The position numbers and the translations under genes were made by a program. DNA of 64,000 nt, from NCBI RefSeq assembly GCF_013343215.1, contig NZ_CP039143.1, positions 2,046,001 to 2,110,000 of the forward strand. Reading direction: 5' to 3'. Source of the DNA: Acinetobacter sp. 10FS3-1. Lineage in GTDB: Bacteria; Pseudomonadota; Gammaproteobacteria; Pseudomonadales; Moraxellaceae. The notes under the pieces were generated by a model. The model ran no database searches. It was not told where the DNA came from and saw only the letters and a list, made by a program, of their open reading frames with translations. This document shows positions 26,901 to 36,096 of this stretch, piece after piece; within the stretch, counting starts at the first letter, position 1, and each line of letters begins with the position of its first letter.

Positions 26901-27832
26901 CCGCCTGAACCGGTCGCAGCACCGGCAAATGGCGCAATCGCAGTTGGGTGGTTGTGTGTTTCCACTTTCATCAGAATATGAGCAGCCTGGCTCTTATATT
27001 TATAAACGTGCTGGCCGTTATCTTCCTTGGTTGGATAGAAACGTTGCGTATCAGAACCTACAATCACTGAGGCGTTGTCTTTATAAGCAGACAATACATC
27101 TGTTGGTGATTCCTTATAGGTGTTCTTGATCATCTGGAACAGTGACAAAGGCTGAACTTCACCATCAATGGTCCATTCTGAACCGAAGATTTTGTGACGG
27201 CAATGCTCAGAGTTTGCCTGTGCAAACATCATCAGCTCAATATCATTCGGGTTACGGCCCAGCTTGTTAAAGGCATCGGTTAAATAATCAATTTCTTCAT
27301 CAGACAGTGCAAAACCGAATTCATTGTTCGCCTGAACTAACGCTGCCTTGCCCTGACCCAGAATATCAATCGAGTTCAAAGGTTTTGGTGCTGTTTCAGT
27401 AAACAGTGCCGCAGCATCTTCAATCGTATTAAACACGCTTTCAGTCATGCGGTCATGTAAAACCTGCAGTACTTCTTTAGAAAGCTCTTTTTCACCTTTT
27501 AAGGTAAATAAAACACCGCGTTCCAGACGATGAACTGGGGTATTACAGTTCTTGAAAATATCTGTCGCTTTGGATGACCATGGAGAAATGGTGCCTAATC
27601 GTGGTGTTACTAAAATCTGGATTTCATCACTTGTCGCTTGGTGTAAATCAAAAGATTGACCATCATTTAAAAGCTGCAAAGCGGATTGCTGTTGTTGCTC
27701 GTTGAGCGCTTGGTCAAAGAGGTAGACCCATTGACTTTCAATTGATTGAACAGAACTAATTGACGATAAACGTGAAAGTAGTTGAGTTTTCTTAAATGAA
27801 GAATGTGCAGGTGCACCGGCAACAATAAACAT
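23999..27832 (-). CDS. purL: Phosphoribosylformylglycinamidine synthase (large PurL)
   Basis: A 1277-residue protein from the ATG at 27830-27832 ([15 protein letters not shown]), the usual length and start of the gamma-proteobacterial enzyme. The frame stays open 33 codons further upstream without a family match. The order is: N-terminal PurS-like region, linker, two AIR-synthase-like halves ([13 protein letters not shown], then [13 protein letters not shown] and the [13 protein letters not shown] loop, later [11 protein letters not shown]), and a C-terminal class I glutaminase (GICNGCQML with the nucleophile Cys near residue 1120, and MPHPERNFR). It converts FGAR, glutamine and ATP to FGAM in purine synthesis. 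Single gene; terminator downstream. Confidence 0.97.
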   Translation of the reverse strand: MFIVAGAPAHSSFKKTQLLSRLSSISSVQSIESQWVYLFDQALNEQQQQSALQLLNDGQSFDLHQATSDEIQILVTPRLGTISPWSSKATDIFKNCNTPVHRLERGVLFTLKGEKELSKEVLQVLHDRMTESVFNTIEDAAALFTETAPKPLNSIDILGQGKAALVQANNEFGFALSDEEIDYLTDAFNKLGRNPNDIELMMFAQANSEHCRHKIFGSEWTIDGEVQPLSLFQMIKNTYKESPTDVLSAYKDNASVIVGSDTQRFYPTKEDNGQHVYKYKSQAAHILMKVETHNHPTAIAPFAGAATGSGGEIRDEGATGRGGKPKAGLTGFTVSNLNIPGFEQPWEENYGKPSRMASPLQIMIEGPLGGAAFNNEFGRPALNGYFRTFEQNVNGEVKGFHKPIMIAGGYGNIRPDHVEKDPIQPGDLLIVLGGPAMLIGLGGGAASSVDSGTMGENLDFASVQRENPEMERRCQEVIDTCWRMEDENPIVSVHDVGAGGISNAMPELVNDHELGAVLDLRKIPSLEPGMSPMEIWSNEAQERYVLAIRPESLPLFESICARERCPFAVLGEATEARHLTVEDPLFGNKPVDMPMQVMLGGTPRMSRSYETVERKGDDFDASKVTDLKDAIYRVIKNPTVASKSFLITIGDRSITGMVARDQMVGRWQIPVADAAVTTTSLVGYNGEAMAMGERPPVALLNPAASARLSVAESITNIMSAKIKQISDIKLSANWMAAAGQPGEDQALFEGVKAIGMEMCPALGIAIPVGKDSLSMRTTWNDEGTDKSVTSPMSGVITAFAPVTDVRKTLTPELKNIDSVLLRIDLSKGQFRLGGSILAQVYKAIGSVTPDVDSFDDLKAFFALVQEWSDRDLIKAYHDIGDGGLLATVAEMMFTSRLGVALEEQSVPALFAEEIGAVLQIAKADWEVLQAEVAASSLKDAISVVGTVNNTDQLSVNGLVLERADLQVAWTEVSHQIQRLRDNVETADQEFSLITDQSHQGLIAQPTFDLNEPVEAPYINSRRPNMAILREQGVNGHVEMAAAFDKVGFNTVDVHMSDLLAGRISLDDFEGLVTCGGFSYGDVLGAGGGWAKSVLFNPQLRDQFEKFFNRQETFSLGICNGCQMLSQLAPLIPGADAWPRFHRNKSEVFEARSVNVRVEKSHSVLLEGMEGSILPIAVAHGEGRVVASAENLAALNAGNQVIMRYVDSQGQATEQYPLNPNGSPEGISGVTSQDGRATILMPHPERNFRAVQHSWKPEDWDQDGAWLRMFRNARKFIG

Positions 27833-28125
27833 GCTGATTTTGGCTCCACGGGATGGTCGTAAACCATGCCACAATGTGACTTGAGAGAGCGCATATTCTA
27901 CTGTGAAATAAGGAAATCGGCTAGATGGCAAATACGAAAACTACTGCTGAAATATTCTGTATTTTTAAAATATTGTTTTATTTTCAAGCAGGAAAATTGA
28001 ATCGGGTAGCGTAGACTAACACAATTTGTTAAATAAAAATCAAAACCGATGAAGAATAATTTTATTTAATAAAATTGTATTATTTTTCAACAACAAGTCT
28101 ACTTAAAATGCGTACAGCACTTATT

Positions 28126-28171
28126 CTTGAGCCGCTATAAAAACCTTATTGAGGATAGGTTTAGGCTCAAG
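28126..28171. repeat. Two-part inverted repeat, possible structured RNA
   Basis: CTTGAGCC (28126-28133) pairs with GGCTCAAG (28164-28171), and inside it AAACCT (28141-28146) pairs with AGGTTT (28157-28162). The two stems stack with an asymmetric 7-versus-1 base bulge and a 10-base terminal loop. Neither strand has a following T run. It lies in the purL/symporter gap and could be part of an untranslated leader or a small RNA. Confidence 0.5.
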
Positions 28172-28386
28172 CTTCTCGAGATAGACTAAAAACACTCGGG
28201 TTCATTTTTCAGCTCGTCTCTGTGTCCTGTCGGTGAGTTGCCATACCGCAATATTTTGTATCCCGCTATCTTCATTCCGGGCTCCAGCGTACGCGTCAAG
28301 ACTCTGCCTCGCTGTGCTGTATTTTTGGTCCTACCCGGCATAGACAGTCATGTCGCCTGCTTCAATCGACTTCCAATAATATCCGG

Positions 28387-28428
28387 CAGCCCAGATTATC
28401 CTGCTCACCTCTTTTAATATCTGGGCTG
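28387..28428. repeat. Perfect 10-bp inverted repeat with 22-base loop
   Basis: CAGCCCAGAT and ATCTGGGCTG are exact complements. They are followed by TATTTAAAG, a poor terminator tail. It could be the 3' end of a transcript from the 28.1-28.4 kb block or an operator-like site. Confidence 0.5.
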
Positions 28429-29195
28429 TATTTAAAGATACTTGAATCTCATATATATAGGACCCCACCCTAGTTTTTAACAAGGAGTGAGACTTAAAAT
28501 AAATAGGGTTATTTTATTAAATACATTTTAAAGAGATTAAGCCTGTTTTTATTGACATATTAACCCAGAATATTGATTCAAATATTTCTTAAAACCCTTA
28601 CTCAAAAGAGTGAAATTAAACGCTAATCAATTGAAAATATAAAGCTTAAATTCAAATTGATTCTCAGCCTCTATTCTTATGTAAAAATTTAGTATATATA
28701 GGCAGCATGAGACATGAATTAATGTTAATTTCGTGGCCTATTATGAGAAAAATCACGACTCATAATGCAGAAAAAAGGCAATATTAAAATTTTGTTACTT
28801 TTTTATTTCCTGACTACTATCAATCTTTATTCTAATTAAAAACCCTGCAATAAATGGCTGTAATTCCTATAAAAATATACCACTCACAGGTCCACATATT
28901 AGAAGATGTCGAAATCGAAAATAGCCTTATATCAGCAAAGAATCTGCATAATTGAGGACTTCATCATTAAATTTGATGATTTTATGTTAACCTCTACGCC
29001 AATTGTTGAGGAAATGTCCACATTTAGGACGCATAAACCATCCTCTTTTCTGCTGCAGATATGCATATCAAATTGATATTCAGACACTGGTTTTTTATTT
29101 TCTGTAGCTTCACTGCTCTGTCTAATCTAGAGCCTTAATCTGTTGCCAATGATTTAATTTTCAAAAACAAAAGGTGACCCGCTTAAGGAGTATAT

Positions 29196-30833
29196 ATGTT
29201 TCAATTCACTAGTACAGCAACTGTACTATTGATGGTGCTTTTCTATGGCATCACCTTTCTATTGTCGTTACGCATTAAGCAAAAAAATGAAAATGTCGAT
29301 GGATATATGGTCTCGAATGGCTCCATCGGCTTTGGAATGTCTGCGGCCAGTATGACCGCCACCTGGATCTGGGCCGCTTCATTTTATGCAGCAGCTTCGT
29401 CCGGATATAAATATGGTGTTTCCGGTGCCTTACACTATGGTTTGTGGGGTGCACTGATGATTTTATTTATCTATCCATTCGGCAAACGTTTCCGCGAACT
29501 GGCACCCAATGCGCACACTTTGGCAGAAATCATGCATGCGCGGCATGGCAACCAGAGCCAGATGATTCTGGCCGGCTCCAACATTGTCGGGAGCGTGATC
29601 AGCCTGATGGTAAACTTTACCGCAGCAGGTGCGCTGGTTGAAATTCTGTCTCCCCTCAGCTTTATCCATGGGGTCTTGATTACCGGATTTGGCGTCCTGT
29701 CCTATACTTTATGGTCAGGTTTCCGCTCCTCGGTATTTACCGACTTTGGTCAACTGGTTGCCATGATTGTGGCGGCAGTGATCATTATTCCAACGCTATT
29801 TTTTACTCTGGGCGGCCCGTCACTGTTCCAGACCGGCATGCATAATCTGCAACCGGAACAACTGGATTTCTTTTCAAAAACCGCATTTTTAGAACAGGGC
29901 GCACCATTTTTTGTGGCGGTACTGGCGTATGCAATTGGTAACCAGACCATTGCTCAACGCATGTTTGCAGTCCGTAAAGACTTGATCAAACCGAGTTTCA
30001 TTACCGCAACCATTGGTTATGCTGCGATTGTCGTCGGTTTAGGAATGCTCGGATTATTGGCACTATTTGCCGGTATTCAGCCAATTGATGGCAACCTGAA
30101 CAACCTGATTCCACAAATGGCAGCGACGTATCTGTCTCCATTTATGGTGGCCTTACTCTTTTTCATGGTGATTGGCGCGCTTTCGTCAACGGCGGATTCG
30201 GACTTATCTGCCCTGTCTGCCATCGTAATGACCGACATTTATGGCAAACAGATTGCTAAGAATCGTCCTGATCCGAAGAAGATGCTGTTTATTGGCCGGA
30301 TGACCATGATTGTAGCCACCATGCTCGGTATTTTAATTGCCACGCTTAAATTCGATATTCTGGCGATGCTGATTTTTGTCGGCGCGCTCTGGGGTGCCAT
30401 TGTATTCCCGGTGATTGCCAGCCTGTACTGGGACAAGGTCAATGCTCGTGCCTTTAACTGGTCTGTCGGTATCGCATTTTTAAGCTTTCTGGTGGTTCGA
30501 TTTGAATGGCTGCCGATTCAGGGTCTGATCGCACTTGGCTTTGAGCTTATGGCGACCCTCGGTATTGGTGTGGTACTGGGTCTGATGAGCTTTGGCTTCT
30601 TTGGCAAGAAAGTTGGCCTGGTGGTCGGCATTCTGGCCAGTATCGGCTTCCTTCCATGGACCATCGGCTTCCTGCGTGATTATGGCACGCTATTGAGTTC
30701 TCTGACCGCCTATGGCAGCAGCGCCATTGTCTGTACCGTCCTGACTTTAATGAATAGCAAAGAACGATTTGATTTTAAACAAATCAATAAAATGGTGATT
30801 GAGTTTCACCAGGTATCTGAGAAAAGTAAATAA
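29196..30833 (+). CDS. Sodium:solute symporter family transporter (DUR3-like)
   Basis: A 545-residue protein with about 13-14 membrane helices. The SSS fold is recognised from GMSAASMTATWIWAASFYAAASSGYKYGVSGA (sodium-site region) and PNAHTLAEIMHARHG, which resemble the DUR3 urea/polyamine branch rather than PutP. ALSSTADSDLSALSAI contains the sodium-coordinating Ser-Thr pair of helix 8. The substrate is not certain; urease genes are not nearby. AAGGAG sits 6 bases before the ATG. A 43-residue hydrophobic partner gene follows 11 bases downstream. Confidence 0.87.
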   Translation: MFQFTSTATVLLMVLFYGITFLLSLRIKQKNENVDGYMVSNGSIGFGMSAASMTATWIWAASFYAAASSGYKYGVSGALHYGLWGALMILFIYPFGKRFRELAPNAHTLAEIMHARHGNQSQMILAGSNIVGSVISLMVNFTAAGALVEILSPLSFIHGVLITGFGVLSYTLWSGFRSSVFTDFGQLVAMIVAAVIIIPTLFFTLGGPSLFQTGMHNLQPEQLDFFSKTAFLEQGAPFFVAVLAYAIGNQTIAQRMFAVRKDLIKPSFITATIGYAAIVVGLGMLGLLALFAGIQPIDGNLNNLIPQMAATYLSPFMVALLFFMVIGALSSTADSDLSALSAIVMTDIYGKQIAKNRPDPKKMLFIGRMTMIVATMLGILIATLKFDILAMLIFVGALWGAIVFPVIASLYWDKVNARAFNWSVGIAFLSFLVVRFEWLPIQGLIALGFELMATLGIGVVLGLMSFGFFGKKVGLVVGILASIGFLPWTIGFLRDYGTLLSSLTAYGSSAIVCTVLTLMNSKERFDFKQINKMVIEFHQVSEKSK

Positions 30834-30844
30834 GGAGATTTCAG

Positions 30845-30976
30845 ATGAGTAGTCAATTTATGACCCTATATGTACTTTTTTGGCCATTGGTGGCGACGAT
30901 GATTCTGTTCGTCATTTGTATGGGAGTCTATAAAGACATCCAGGAAGCCAAGATCAGTGGTGAAGATTTGCTTTAG
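30845..30976 (+). CDS. 43-residue membrane protein, putative small partner of the SSS transporter
   Basis: The ATG at 30845 follows AAGGAGA, 11 bases after the symporter stop codon. The product starts MSSQFMTLYVLFWPLVAT, is one membrane helix to about residue 29, and ends in a polar tail (YKDIQEAKISGEDLL). Its tight coupling, strong ribosome site, hydrophobic helix and clean terminator 20 bases later argue that it is real. Short ORFs of this kind beside SSS carriers are annotated in some genomes as putative transporter small subunits; the function is untested as far as I know. Confidence 0.8.
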   Translation: MSSQFMTLYVLFWPLVATMILFVICMGVYKDIQEAKISGEDLL

Positions 30977-30995
30977 TACACCACTCCCATGAGAC

Positions 30996-31023
30996 AAAAA
31001 CAGGTCAATATGACCTGTTTTTT
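30996..31023 (+). terminator. Terminator after the symporter operon
   Basis: CAGGTCA, loop ATA, TGACCTG is bordered by an A run and a T run. It is a perfect intrinsic terminator 20 bases past the small-subunit stop codon. Confidence 0.92.
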
Positions 31024-31148
31024 ATGGCAACTGTTCAACTGAAATTTCCACAGAGTTTTGTGTGTTCCGACAATTTATGTCGCAGCACCCTAGTGCTGTC
31101 GTCACTTTTTTGGCATGATGCACAGAGCAAAGAACTGAATAATGATAA

Positions 31149-32489
31149 ATGACTCAAATGCGTTGGTTAGAACTGCTTTCCACAGTTCGGATTGGTAGTA
31201 AAAAGCAAAGTACTGAACTGGCCCGCAGCCCGTTCCATAAAGATTATGACCGGATTATTTTTTCCCAGAGCTTCCGGCAGCTGAACCGTAAAACGCAGGT
31301 TCACCCCCTGACCCAGCATGACGGGATTCACACCCGTTTAACCCATTCGCTTGAAGTGTCCTGTATTGGACGCTCGCTGGGAATGCTGGCAGCAGAGAAA
31401 ATTAAAGACCGGCTGCCACCCTGGATTTCCCCGGCCGATGTCGGTGCCATTATTCAGGCGGCCTGTCTGGCACATGATATTGGTAATCCGCCCTTTGGCC
31501 ATGCGGGTGAATATGCAATTCGGGAATGGTTTGATGATGTATCGCATACGGACTTTTTAAAAGATTTGAGTGCCGAGCAGGAAGCCGATGTACGCCAGTT
31601 TGAGGGCAATGCCCAAGGTCTGCGCTTGCTGACCAAGATTGACTATCATCCCAACGACGGCGGCATGCGCCTGACATATGCCACTTTAGGCGCTTATTTA
31701 AAATATCCGTGGCTGTCCAAAACCATTGCATCTCAAGGGGACCGCCCGGCCAGTCAACGAGCCAAATTTGGCTGTTATCAGGCAGAAAAAGACATTTTAA
31801 AACAGATCGCAGAAGAGCTTGGACTGATCCAGTTAGACGAGTATCAATACTGCCGTCACCCACTCACCTATCTGCTCGAAGCAGCCGATGACATCTGTTA
31901 TGCCCTGATTGACCTGGAAGATGGCATCAGCCTGAATATGCTGAGTTATGAGGAAGTAGAGCCGGTATTTTTAAATCTGTTAGGCGACTATGGTGTTCCA
32001 TCCGAGATAGCCATGGACAATACTACCTGGCAGCAGAAAATTGCCGCCTTGCGCGGCCGCGTGATGAAACGTTTGGTGAATGAAGTGACCACGGCCTTTG
32101 CCCGACATCATGACCAGATTTTATCGGGTCAGTTACAGGGTGGGTTATTGCAATATTGCACAGCAGATATTGAAAGCGGGATTGACCGGGCCAAAGAACT
32201 GGCGCGTGACAGGATTTTTGAGCATCCGCAAAAAGCAGGACTGGAAATCATTGCTCATCAATGCTTGCAGAATATTCTGGATGCATTTATTCCGCTGACT
32301 ATACCGCATAAAACGCTGAGCTTTAAGGAACAGCGCCTGATGTCGATTCTGCAACGCTCAGGTGCGAATTTCACAGCCAGCCATTATGAAAATATTATGC
32401 AGGTCCTGGATATTATCTCAAAATTTTCTGATCATCAGGCCTATAACCTGTCACAGGAATTACAGGGTAATAAAGTCGGATTATTATAA
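31149..32489 (+). CDS. dgt: Deoxyguanosinetriphosphate triphosphohydrolase (dGTPase)
   Basis: A 446-residue HD-domain enzyme. The metal ligands are HTRLTHSLEV (first His) and CLAHDIGNPPFGHAGE (His-Asp pair plus the dGTPase-typical GNPPFGH). LLEAADDICYALIDLEDG supplies the last aspartate. It hydrolyses dGTP to deoxyguanosine and triphosphate, helping to balance dNTP pools; such enzymes can also restrict phage by draining dNTPs. The length matches the class 2 bacterial enzymes (about 440-450). It is followed after 118 bases by ruvA. Confidence 0.93.
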   Translation: MTQMRWLELLSTVRIGSKKQSTELARSPFHKDYDRIIFSQSFRQLNRKTQVHPLTQHDGIHTRLTHSLEVSCIGRSLGMLAAEKIKDRLPPWISPADVGAIIQAACLAHDIGNPPFGHAGEYAIREWFDDVSHTDFLKDLSAEQEADVRQFEGNAQGLRLLTKIDYHPNDGGMRLTYATLGAYLKYPWLSKTIASQGDRPASQRAKFGCYQAEKDILKQIAEELGLIQLDEYQYCRHPLTYLLEAADDICYALIDLEDGISLNMLSYEEVEPVFLNLLGDYGVPSEIAMDNTTWQQKIAALRGRVMKRLVNEVTTAFARHHDQILSGQLQGGLLQYCTADIESGIDRAKELARDRIFEHPQKAGLEIIAHQCLQNILDAFIPLTIPHKTLSFKEQRLMSILQRSGANFTASHYENIMQVLDIISKFSDHQAYNLSQELQGNKVGLL

Positions 32490-32607
32490 AATATCCTGCT
32501 GTATTAAGTGATTCTGACAGTAAAATCCCCCATTGTGCAGCAGTGGTTTTGCCTTTACTGAAAATGCTGACTACTATGCTACAAACTGAATTTAGTGATG
32601 ATAAAAG

Positions 32608-33210
32608 ATGATTGGATGCCTAATTGGTGAAGTACTGGCGCTTGAAGCACCGACTGTCCTGTTAAATGTAAATGGCGTGGGTTATGAAATTGATACACCA
32701 CTTACCACCTTTTGCCAGCTCCAGAAAGGTCAGCACCTTACCCTGTGGACACATCTGGCCGTACGTGAAGATGCGCAGTTACTCTATGGCTTTTTAAATG
32801 CCCAGGAAAAAACCATTTTCCGGACCTTATTAAAGGTGAATGGCGTTGGCCCAAAAATGGCACTGGGTATTCTGTCAACGTTAAGTGTAGAAATGCTGAT
32901 TCACACAGTTGAGAACGAAGATCTCAACACCTTGGTCAAAGTACCGGGGGTGGGCAAAAAAACCGCTGAACGCCTGATGATTGAGCTGCGAGACCGCTTT
33001 AAGGCGATGGCCACAGGTACCACACCGGCCAATTCTACTGCCCCCCAGATTCAGTTTATGGGGAATTCTGCAGTGGCCGAAGCCGAAGCGGCCTTACAAT
33101 CACTCGGTTATAAACCAGCTGAGGCACAGAAACTGGTCAACGCAGCCAAAGGCGAGTTTACTGAAGCCAGCGATATTATCCGTGCGGCTTTAAAATCAAT
33201 GAATCGCTAA
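32608..33210 (+). CDS. ruvA: Holliday junction branch migration protein RuvA
   Basis: A 200-residue protein. Domain I is an OB fold (MIGCLIGEVLALEAPTVLLN, VGYEIDTPL), domain II has two helix-hairpin-helix motifs (LLKVNGVGPKMALGIL and LVKVPGVGKKTAERLM) and domain III is the flexible RuvB-binding three-helix end (AEAALQSLGYKPAEAQKLV). It binds Holliday junctions as a tetramer. Unusually, ruvA and ruvB are separated here by 236 bases with hairpins rather than being tightly linked, and ruvC is not in the window. Confidence 0.97.
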   Translation: MIGCLIGEVLALEAPTVLLNVNGVGYEIDTPLTTFCQLQKGQHLTLWTHLAVREDAQLLYGFLNAQEKTIFRTLLKVNGVGPKMALGILSTLSVEMLIHTVENEDLNTLVKVPGVGKKTAERLMIELRDRFKAMATGTTPANSTAPQIQFMGNSAVAEAEAALQSLGYKPAEAQKLVNAAKGEFTEASDIIRAALKSMNR

Positions 33211-33259
33211 TGATTAACGTCAACCACATATGTTAAGCACTTAGTTTTACTACACGTTA

Positions 33260-33350
33260 GACGACATGGATGTCGTCCGTTAGATTGGGATATAGGGACA
33301 TATCCTCAATCTAACAAAGGGTTTTGTTACTTTTGCCCTGTCAAAAGTAA
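33260..33350. repeat. Cluster of three hairpins between ruvA and ruvB
   Basis: First: GACGACAT and ATGTCGTC (33260-33277) with a 2-base loop. Second: GTTAGATTGGGATAT (33279-33293) and ATATCCTCAATCTAAC (33300-33315), with a single bulged base. Third: TTACTTTTG (33327-33335) and CAAAAGTAA (33342-33350). The motif around the third (TTTTGTTACTTTTG) resembles palindromic units I believe recur in Acinetobacter intergenic regions. The cluster is more structure than a single terminator needs and may be a mobile palindromic element. Confidence 0.6.
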
Positions 33351-33446
33351 AATACCGCCTACGTAATGGCCGTTAAACACAAATCATTATTTGAGGCTGT
33401 CCCAACAGCATCAAACAGCTTCAATAAAGAGATGAATTAAATCGAT

Positions 33447-34454
33447 ATGCAAGACCGTCTCATCAGTGGTTCTGAAAAACCCGAAGATCATTTTGATCGT
33501 GCCATCCGTCCGACCTCCCTCGATGACTACATCGGTCAGCCCGTGGTCCGTGAACAAATGGAAATCTTTATTGGCGCTGCTCGTGGCCGTGAAGAAGCCC
33601 TCGACCATACACTTATTTTTGGTCCTCCAGGCCTTGGAAAAACCACACTGGCCAATATTATTGCCCGGGAAATGGGCGGCAACTTAAAATCCACTTCAGG
33701 CCCAGTGCTGGAACGTGCAGGCGATCTGGCAGCGATGCTGACCAACCTTGAAGAGGGTGATGTTTTATTTATTGATGAAATTCACCGCCTTTCCCCAGTA
33801 ATTGAAGAAATTCTATACCCAGCGATGGAGGACTATCAGCTAGACATCATGATTGGTGAAGGTCCGGCTGCCCGTTCAATCAAACTGGATTTACCTCCAT
33901 TTACACTAGTGGCGGCAACCACACGGGCTGGTCTGCTGACCTCTCCCCTACGTGACCGTTTTGGCATTGTGCAGCGTTTAGAGTTCTATTCTGTTGCTGA
34001 CCTGACCCATATTGTGTCACGTTCAGCCAGCTTAATGGATGTCCCAATGACAGACGATGGTGCAAAAGAAATCGCCCGCCGTGCCCGAGGCACACCACGT
34101 ATTGCCAACCGTTTACTGCGCCGCGTACGTGACTATGCACAGGTCAAAGGCACTGGTGAAGTCACTCAGGACATGGCACAACGTGCGCTGGATATGTTGA
34201 ATGTCGATAAAGATGGCCTGGATACTTTAGACCGCCGTTACCTGTCGATGTTACTGGAACGTTTTGAGGGTGGCCCTGCGGGTGTTGAAGCCGTGGCAGC
34301 GGCCATGGCAGAGGACTCCGGGACTCTGGAAGATGTGATTGAACCTTACTTAATTCAGCAAGGTTATGTCATGCGAACTGCACGTGGACGTATTGCCACC
34401 AATATGGCGTATTTGCAATTTGGCATGACTCCACCTGAATCAAAAGATAAATGA
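33447..34454 (+). CDS. ruvB: Holliday junction helicase RuvB
   Basis: A 335-residue AAA+ ATPase. The N-terminal [17 protein letters not shown], Walker [10 protein letters not shown], Walker [12 protein letters not shown], sensor I AATTRAG, arginine finger region [10 protein letters not shown] and the C-terminal winged helix ([17 protein letters not shown]) are all present in order. It drives branch migration of Holliday junctions as a hexamer with RuvA. Length and motifs are typical. The start ATG was chosen because the family begins about 20 residues before [11 protein letters not shown]. Confidence 0.97.
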   Translation: MQDRLISGSEKPEDHFDRAIRPTSLDDYIGQPVVREQMEIFIGAARGREEALDHTLIFGPPGLGKTTLANIIAREMGGNLKSTSGPVLERAGDLAAMLTNLEEGDVLFIDEIHRLSPVIEEILYPAMEDYQLDIMIGEGPAARSIKLDLPPFTLVAATTRAGLLTSPLRDRFGIVQRLEFYSVADLTHIVSRSASLMDVPMTDDGAKEIARRARGTPRIANRLLRRVRDYAQVKGTGEVTQDMAQRALDMLNVDKDGLDTLDRRYLSMLLERFEGGPAGVEAVAAAMAEDSGTLEDVIEPYLIQQGYVMRTARGRIATNMAYLQFGMTPPESKDK

Positions 34455-34962
34455 CGGGAAGGGAGTACATACTCCCTTATGGTTTTCGGTCAATATTGAG
34501 CATTTTCATATCATCCTGTCCTTATTGTTAAAGCAGAGAATCCTTAGCGTTTGTCAGTCGTGACTTGGGTAAGAAACCAAGTTATTCATACCGGATAGAC
34601 CGGGTATATACAGTTATGCTCTGAGTACTGCTAAAACATTTGCCGTCATTAAAATCACTCAGCAGACTCAAATGAGCTAAAAACAGAACAACACAAGCGG
34701 ATTTCCCCCTATTCAGATATAGGTGAGTCAAGGTACTCACCCTGCTAAGATTGCCTCATAAATAAGCAATTGACTGCGCTCTACAGACGCAATAACGTGC
34801 CGACTCAGATTTGACATCTTGTGCCATTGGTCTCAAGGCTCACAATGCTAAACTTTGACGCGCTAATTTGCTTGGCTTCAGGAAGGAATAGAGTAGATTT
34901 CAAACCTTGCCCTCCCTTCTAAAACAAGCAAATATTTCGTAAAACCTGCATGGAACAAAACT
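34455..34962. other. Gene-free region between ruvB and ybgC
   Basis: About 508 bases with no coding frame. It contains three small perfect hairpins: AAGGGAGT-ACAT-ACTCCCTT at 34459-34478 just after the ruvB stop codon (no T run), CTTGG-N8-CCAAG near 34564-34581, and GGTGAGT-N6-ACTCACC at 34722-34741. The end near 34880-34960 should contain the promoter of ybgC-tolQRA. Read as RNA, the middle is structured enough to consider a small RNA. Confidence 0.55.
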
Positions 34963-35370
34963 ATGGCGAATCACTTTGAATTCAATATCCGCGTCTATAT
35001 TGAAGATACTGATGCGGGTGGCATTGTCTATCACGCCAACCATATTCGCTATATGGAACGTACCCGTACCGAATGGTTACGTGCGGCTGGCGTCAGTCAT
35101 TACTGGCATCAGTCCGACTATAACTTTGTTGTGCACAAAATTAGCGTGAAGTATATGCGTCCAATTTTAATGGATGATTTAATTACTGTTACTGCACGTG
35201 TCATTTCATGTAAAGCTTCATCATTTGTATTGCAACAAAATATTTATCGTGGTGAAATCATGCTTGCATCTGGCGAGGTAGAGTTGGCATGTATTAGTGC
35301 AGAAATGAAACCGCGTCGACTTCCAGATGAAATACGCGAACTGATTCGAAAAGAATTGGAACAAGACTAA
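34963..35370 (+). CDS. ybgC: Acyl-CoA thioesterase YbgC
   Basis: A 135-residue hot-dog-fold protein. FNIRVYIEDTDAGGIVYHANHIRYMERTRTEW is the 4-hydroxybenzoyl-CoA thioesterase-type signature with the active-site Asp in DTDAGG. It hydrolyses short- or medium-chain acyl-CoA or acyl-ACP and is classically the first gene of the tol-pal cluster. tolQ follows within 30 bases. The C-terminus is basic. Confidence 0.95.
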   Translation: MANHFEFNIRVYIEDTDAGGIVYHANHIRYMERTRTEWLRAAGVSHYWHQSDYNFVVHKISVKYMRPILMDDLITVTARVISCKASSFVLQQNIYRGEIMLASGEVELACISAEMKPRRLPDEIRELIRKELEQD

Positions 35371-35397
35371 AAAAATTAATTGGCACACGTAACAACT

Positions 35398-36096
35398 ATG
35401 GCAACTCAGTTAGAATCATCTCTTCAAATTTCAGATCTTATTTTACAAGCAAGCCCTGTCGTACAACTGGTGATGCTTTCTTTGCTGTTAGCCTCATTGT
35501 ACAGCTGGTATCTGATTGCCAAGTTATATATGAGCTATAAAAAGGCTCAGGCTGAAGACCAGCATTTCCAGAAAATTTTCTGGTCAGGTGCCGAACTGAA
35601 AACCTTGTATAACAATGCCCAGCTGAATTCTAAACGTACCGGTCTTGAAGATATTTTCTATCAAGGTCTGGGTGAGTTCCTGAAACTGAAAAAGCGTCAT
35701 GCGCCGACTACCCAGTCCATTGAAGGCACAGAGCGTATTCTGCGTGTCGGCCTCAGTCGTGATCAGGGACAACTTGAACAGGGACTGGGAGCTTTGGCCA
35801 GCATTGGCTCAGTTGCACCCTATGTCGGTCTTTTTGGTACGGTCTGGGGCATCATGAATGCCTTTATTGGCTTGGCTGATGTCGAGCAGGTAACGCTGGC
35901 GACCGTTGCACCAGGCATTGCAGAAGCGCTGATTGCTACAGCCATTGGCCTGTTTGCAGCAATTCCAGCTGTATTGGCTTTTAACCATTTCACCGCTAAA
36001 GGCGAAACCCTGTACTCAGATCGTGCCCTGTTTGCTGAAGAAATGGTGGCGCTGCTGCAACGTCAGTCGGTGGGCGTAACACAGGACACGAACTAA
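35398..36096 (+). CDS. tolQ: Tol-Pal system proton channel TolQ
   Basis: A 232-residue protein. The ATG at 35398 is preferred to a TTG at 35380. Three membrane helices follow the MotA/TolQ/ExbB pattern: an N-terminal helix (VVQLVMLSLLLASLYSWYLI) and two in the C-terminal half (SIGSVAPYVGLFGTVWGIM and ATVAPGIAEALIATAIGLFAAI). TolQ forms the pentameric proton channel around TolR that powers TolA. Its stop codon overlaps the tolR start by one base (36096), so they are translationally coupled. Confidence 0.96.
   Translation: MATQLESSLQISDLILQASPVVQLVMLSLLLASLYSWYLIAKLYMSYKKAQAEDQHFQKIFWSGAELKTLYNNAQLNSKRTGLEDIFYQGLGEFLKLKKRHAPTTQSIEGTERILRVGLSRDQGQLEQGLGALASIGSVAPYVGLFGTVWGIMNAFIGLADVEQVTLATVAPGIAEALIATAIGLFAAIPAVLAFNHFTAKGETLYSDRALFAEEMVALLQRQSVGVTQDTN

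Larger units (their letters stand above)
27833..29195. other. Long gene-free region between purL and the SSS symporter gene
   Basis: About 1.36 kb lacks any supported coding frame; the short frames present have no ribosome sites. The first 260 bases are AT-rich and carry the purL promoter side. A more GC-balanced block (about 28120-28440) holds two perfect inverted repeats (separate entries). From 28450 to 29170 it is very AT-rich with further short inverted repeats, for example ATATCA-AAT-TGATAT at 29065-29079, and would include the symporter promoter. A good AAGGAG ribosome site precedes 29196. Confidence 0.7.

Noticed and set aside
28765..28839. 24-codon hydrophobic frame in the purL-symporter gap
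   Set aside because: It has no ribosome site and could easily arise by chance in DNA this AT-rich.
31083..31098. CAGCAC/GTGCTG hairpin before dgt as a terminator
   Set aside because: The stem is short and the T run starts several bases too late; the upstream operon already has a full terminator.
31450..31863. 137-residue minus-strand frame inside dgt
   Set aside because: It lies fully within a clear dGTPase gene, has an odd composition, no promoter and no family match.
34455..34962. tRNA or 6S RNA in the ruvB-ybgC spacer
   Set aside because: No cloverleaf with a T-arm consensus and no CCA end; the hairpins do not form the 6S open-bubble layout.
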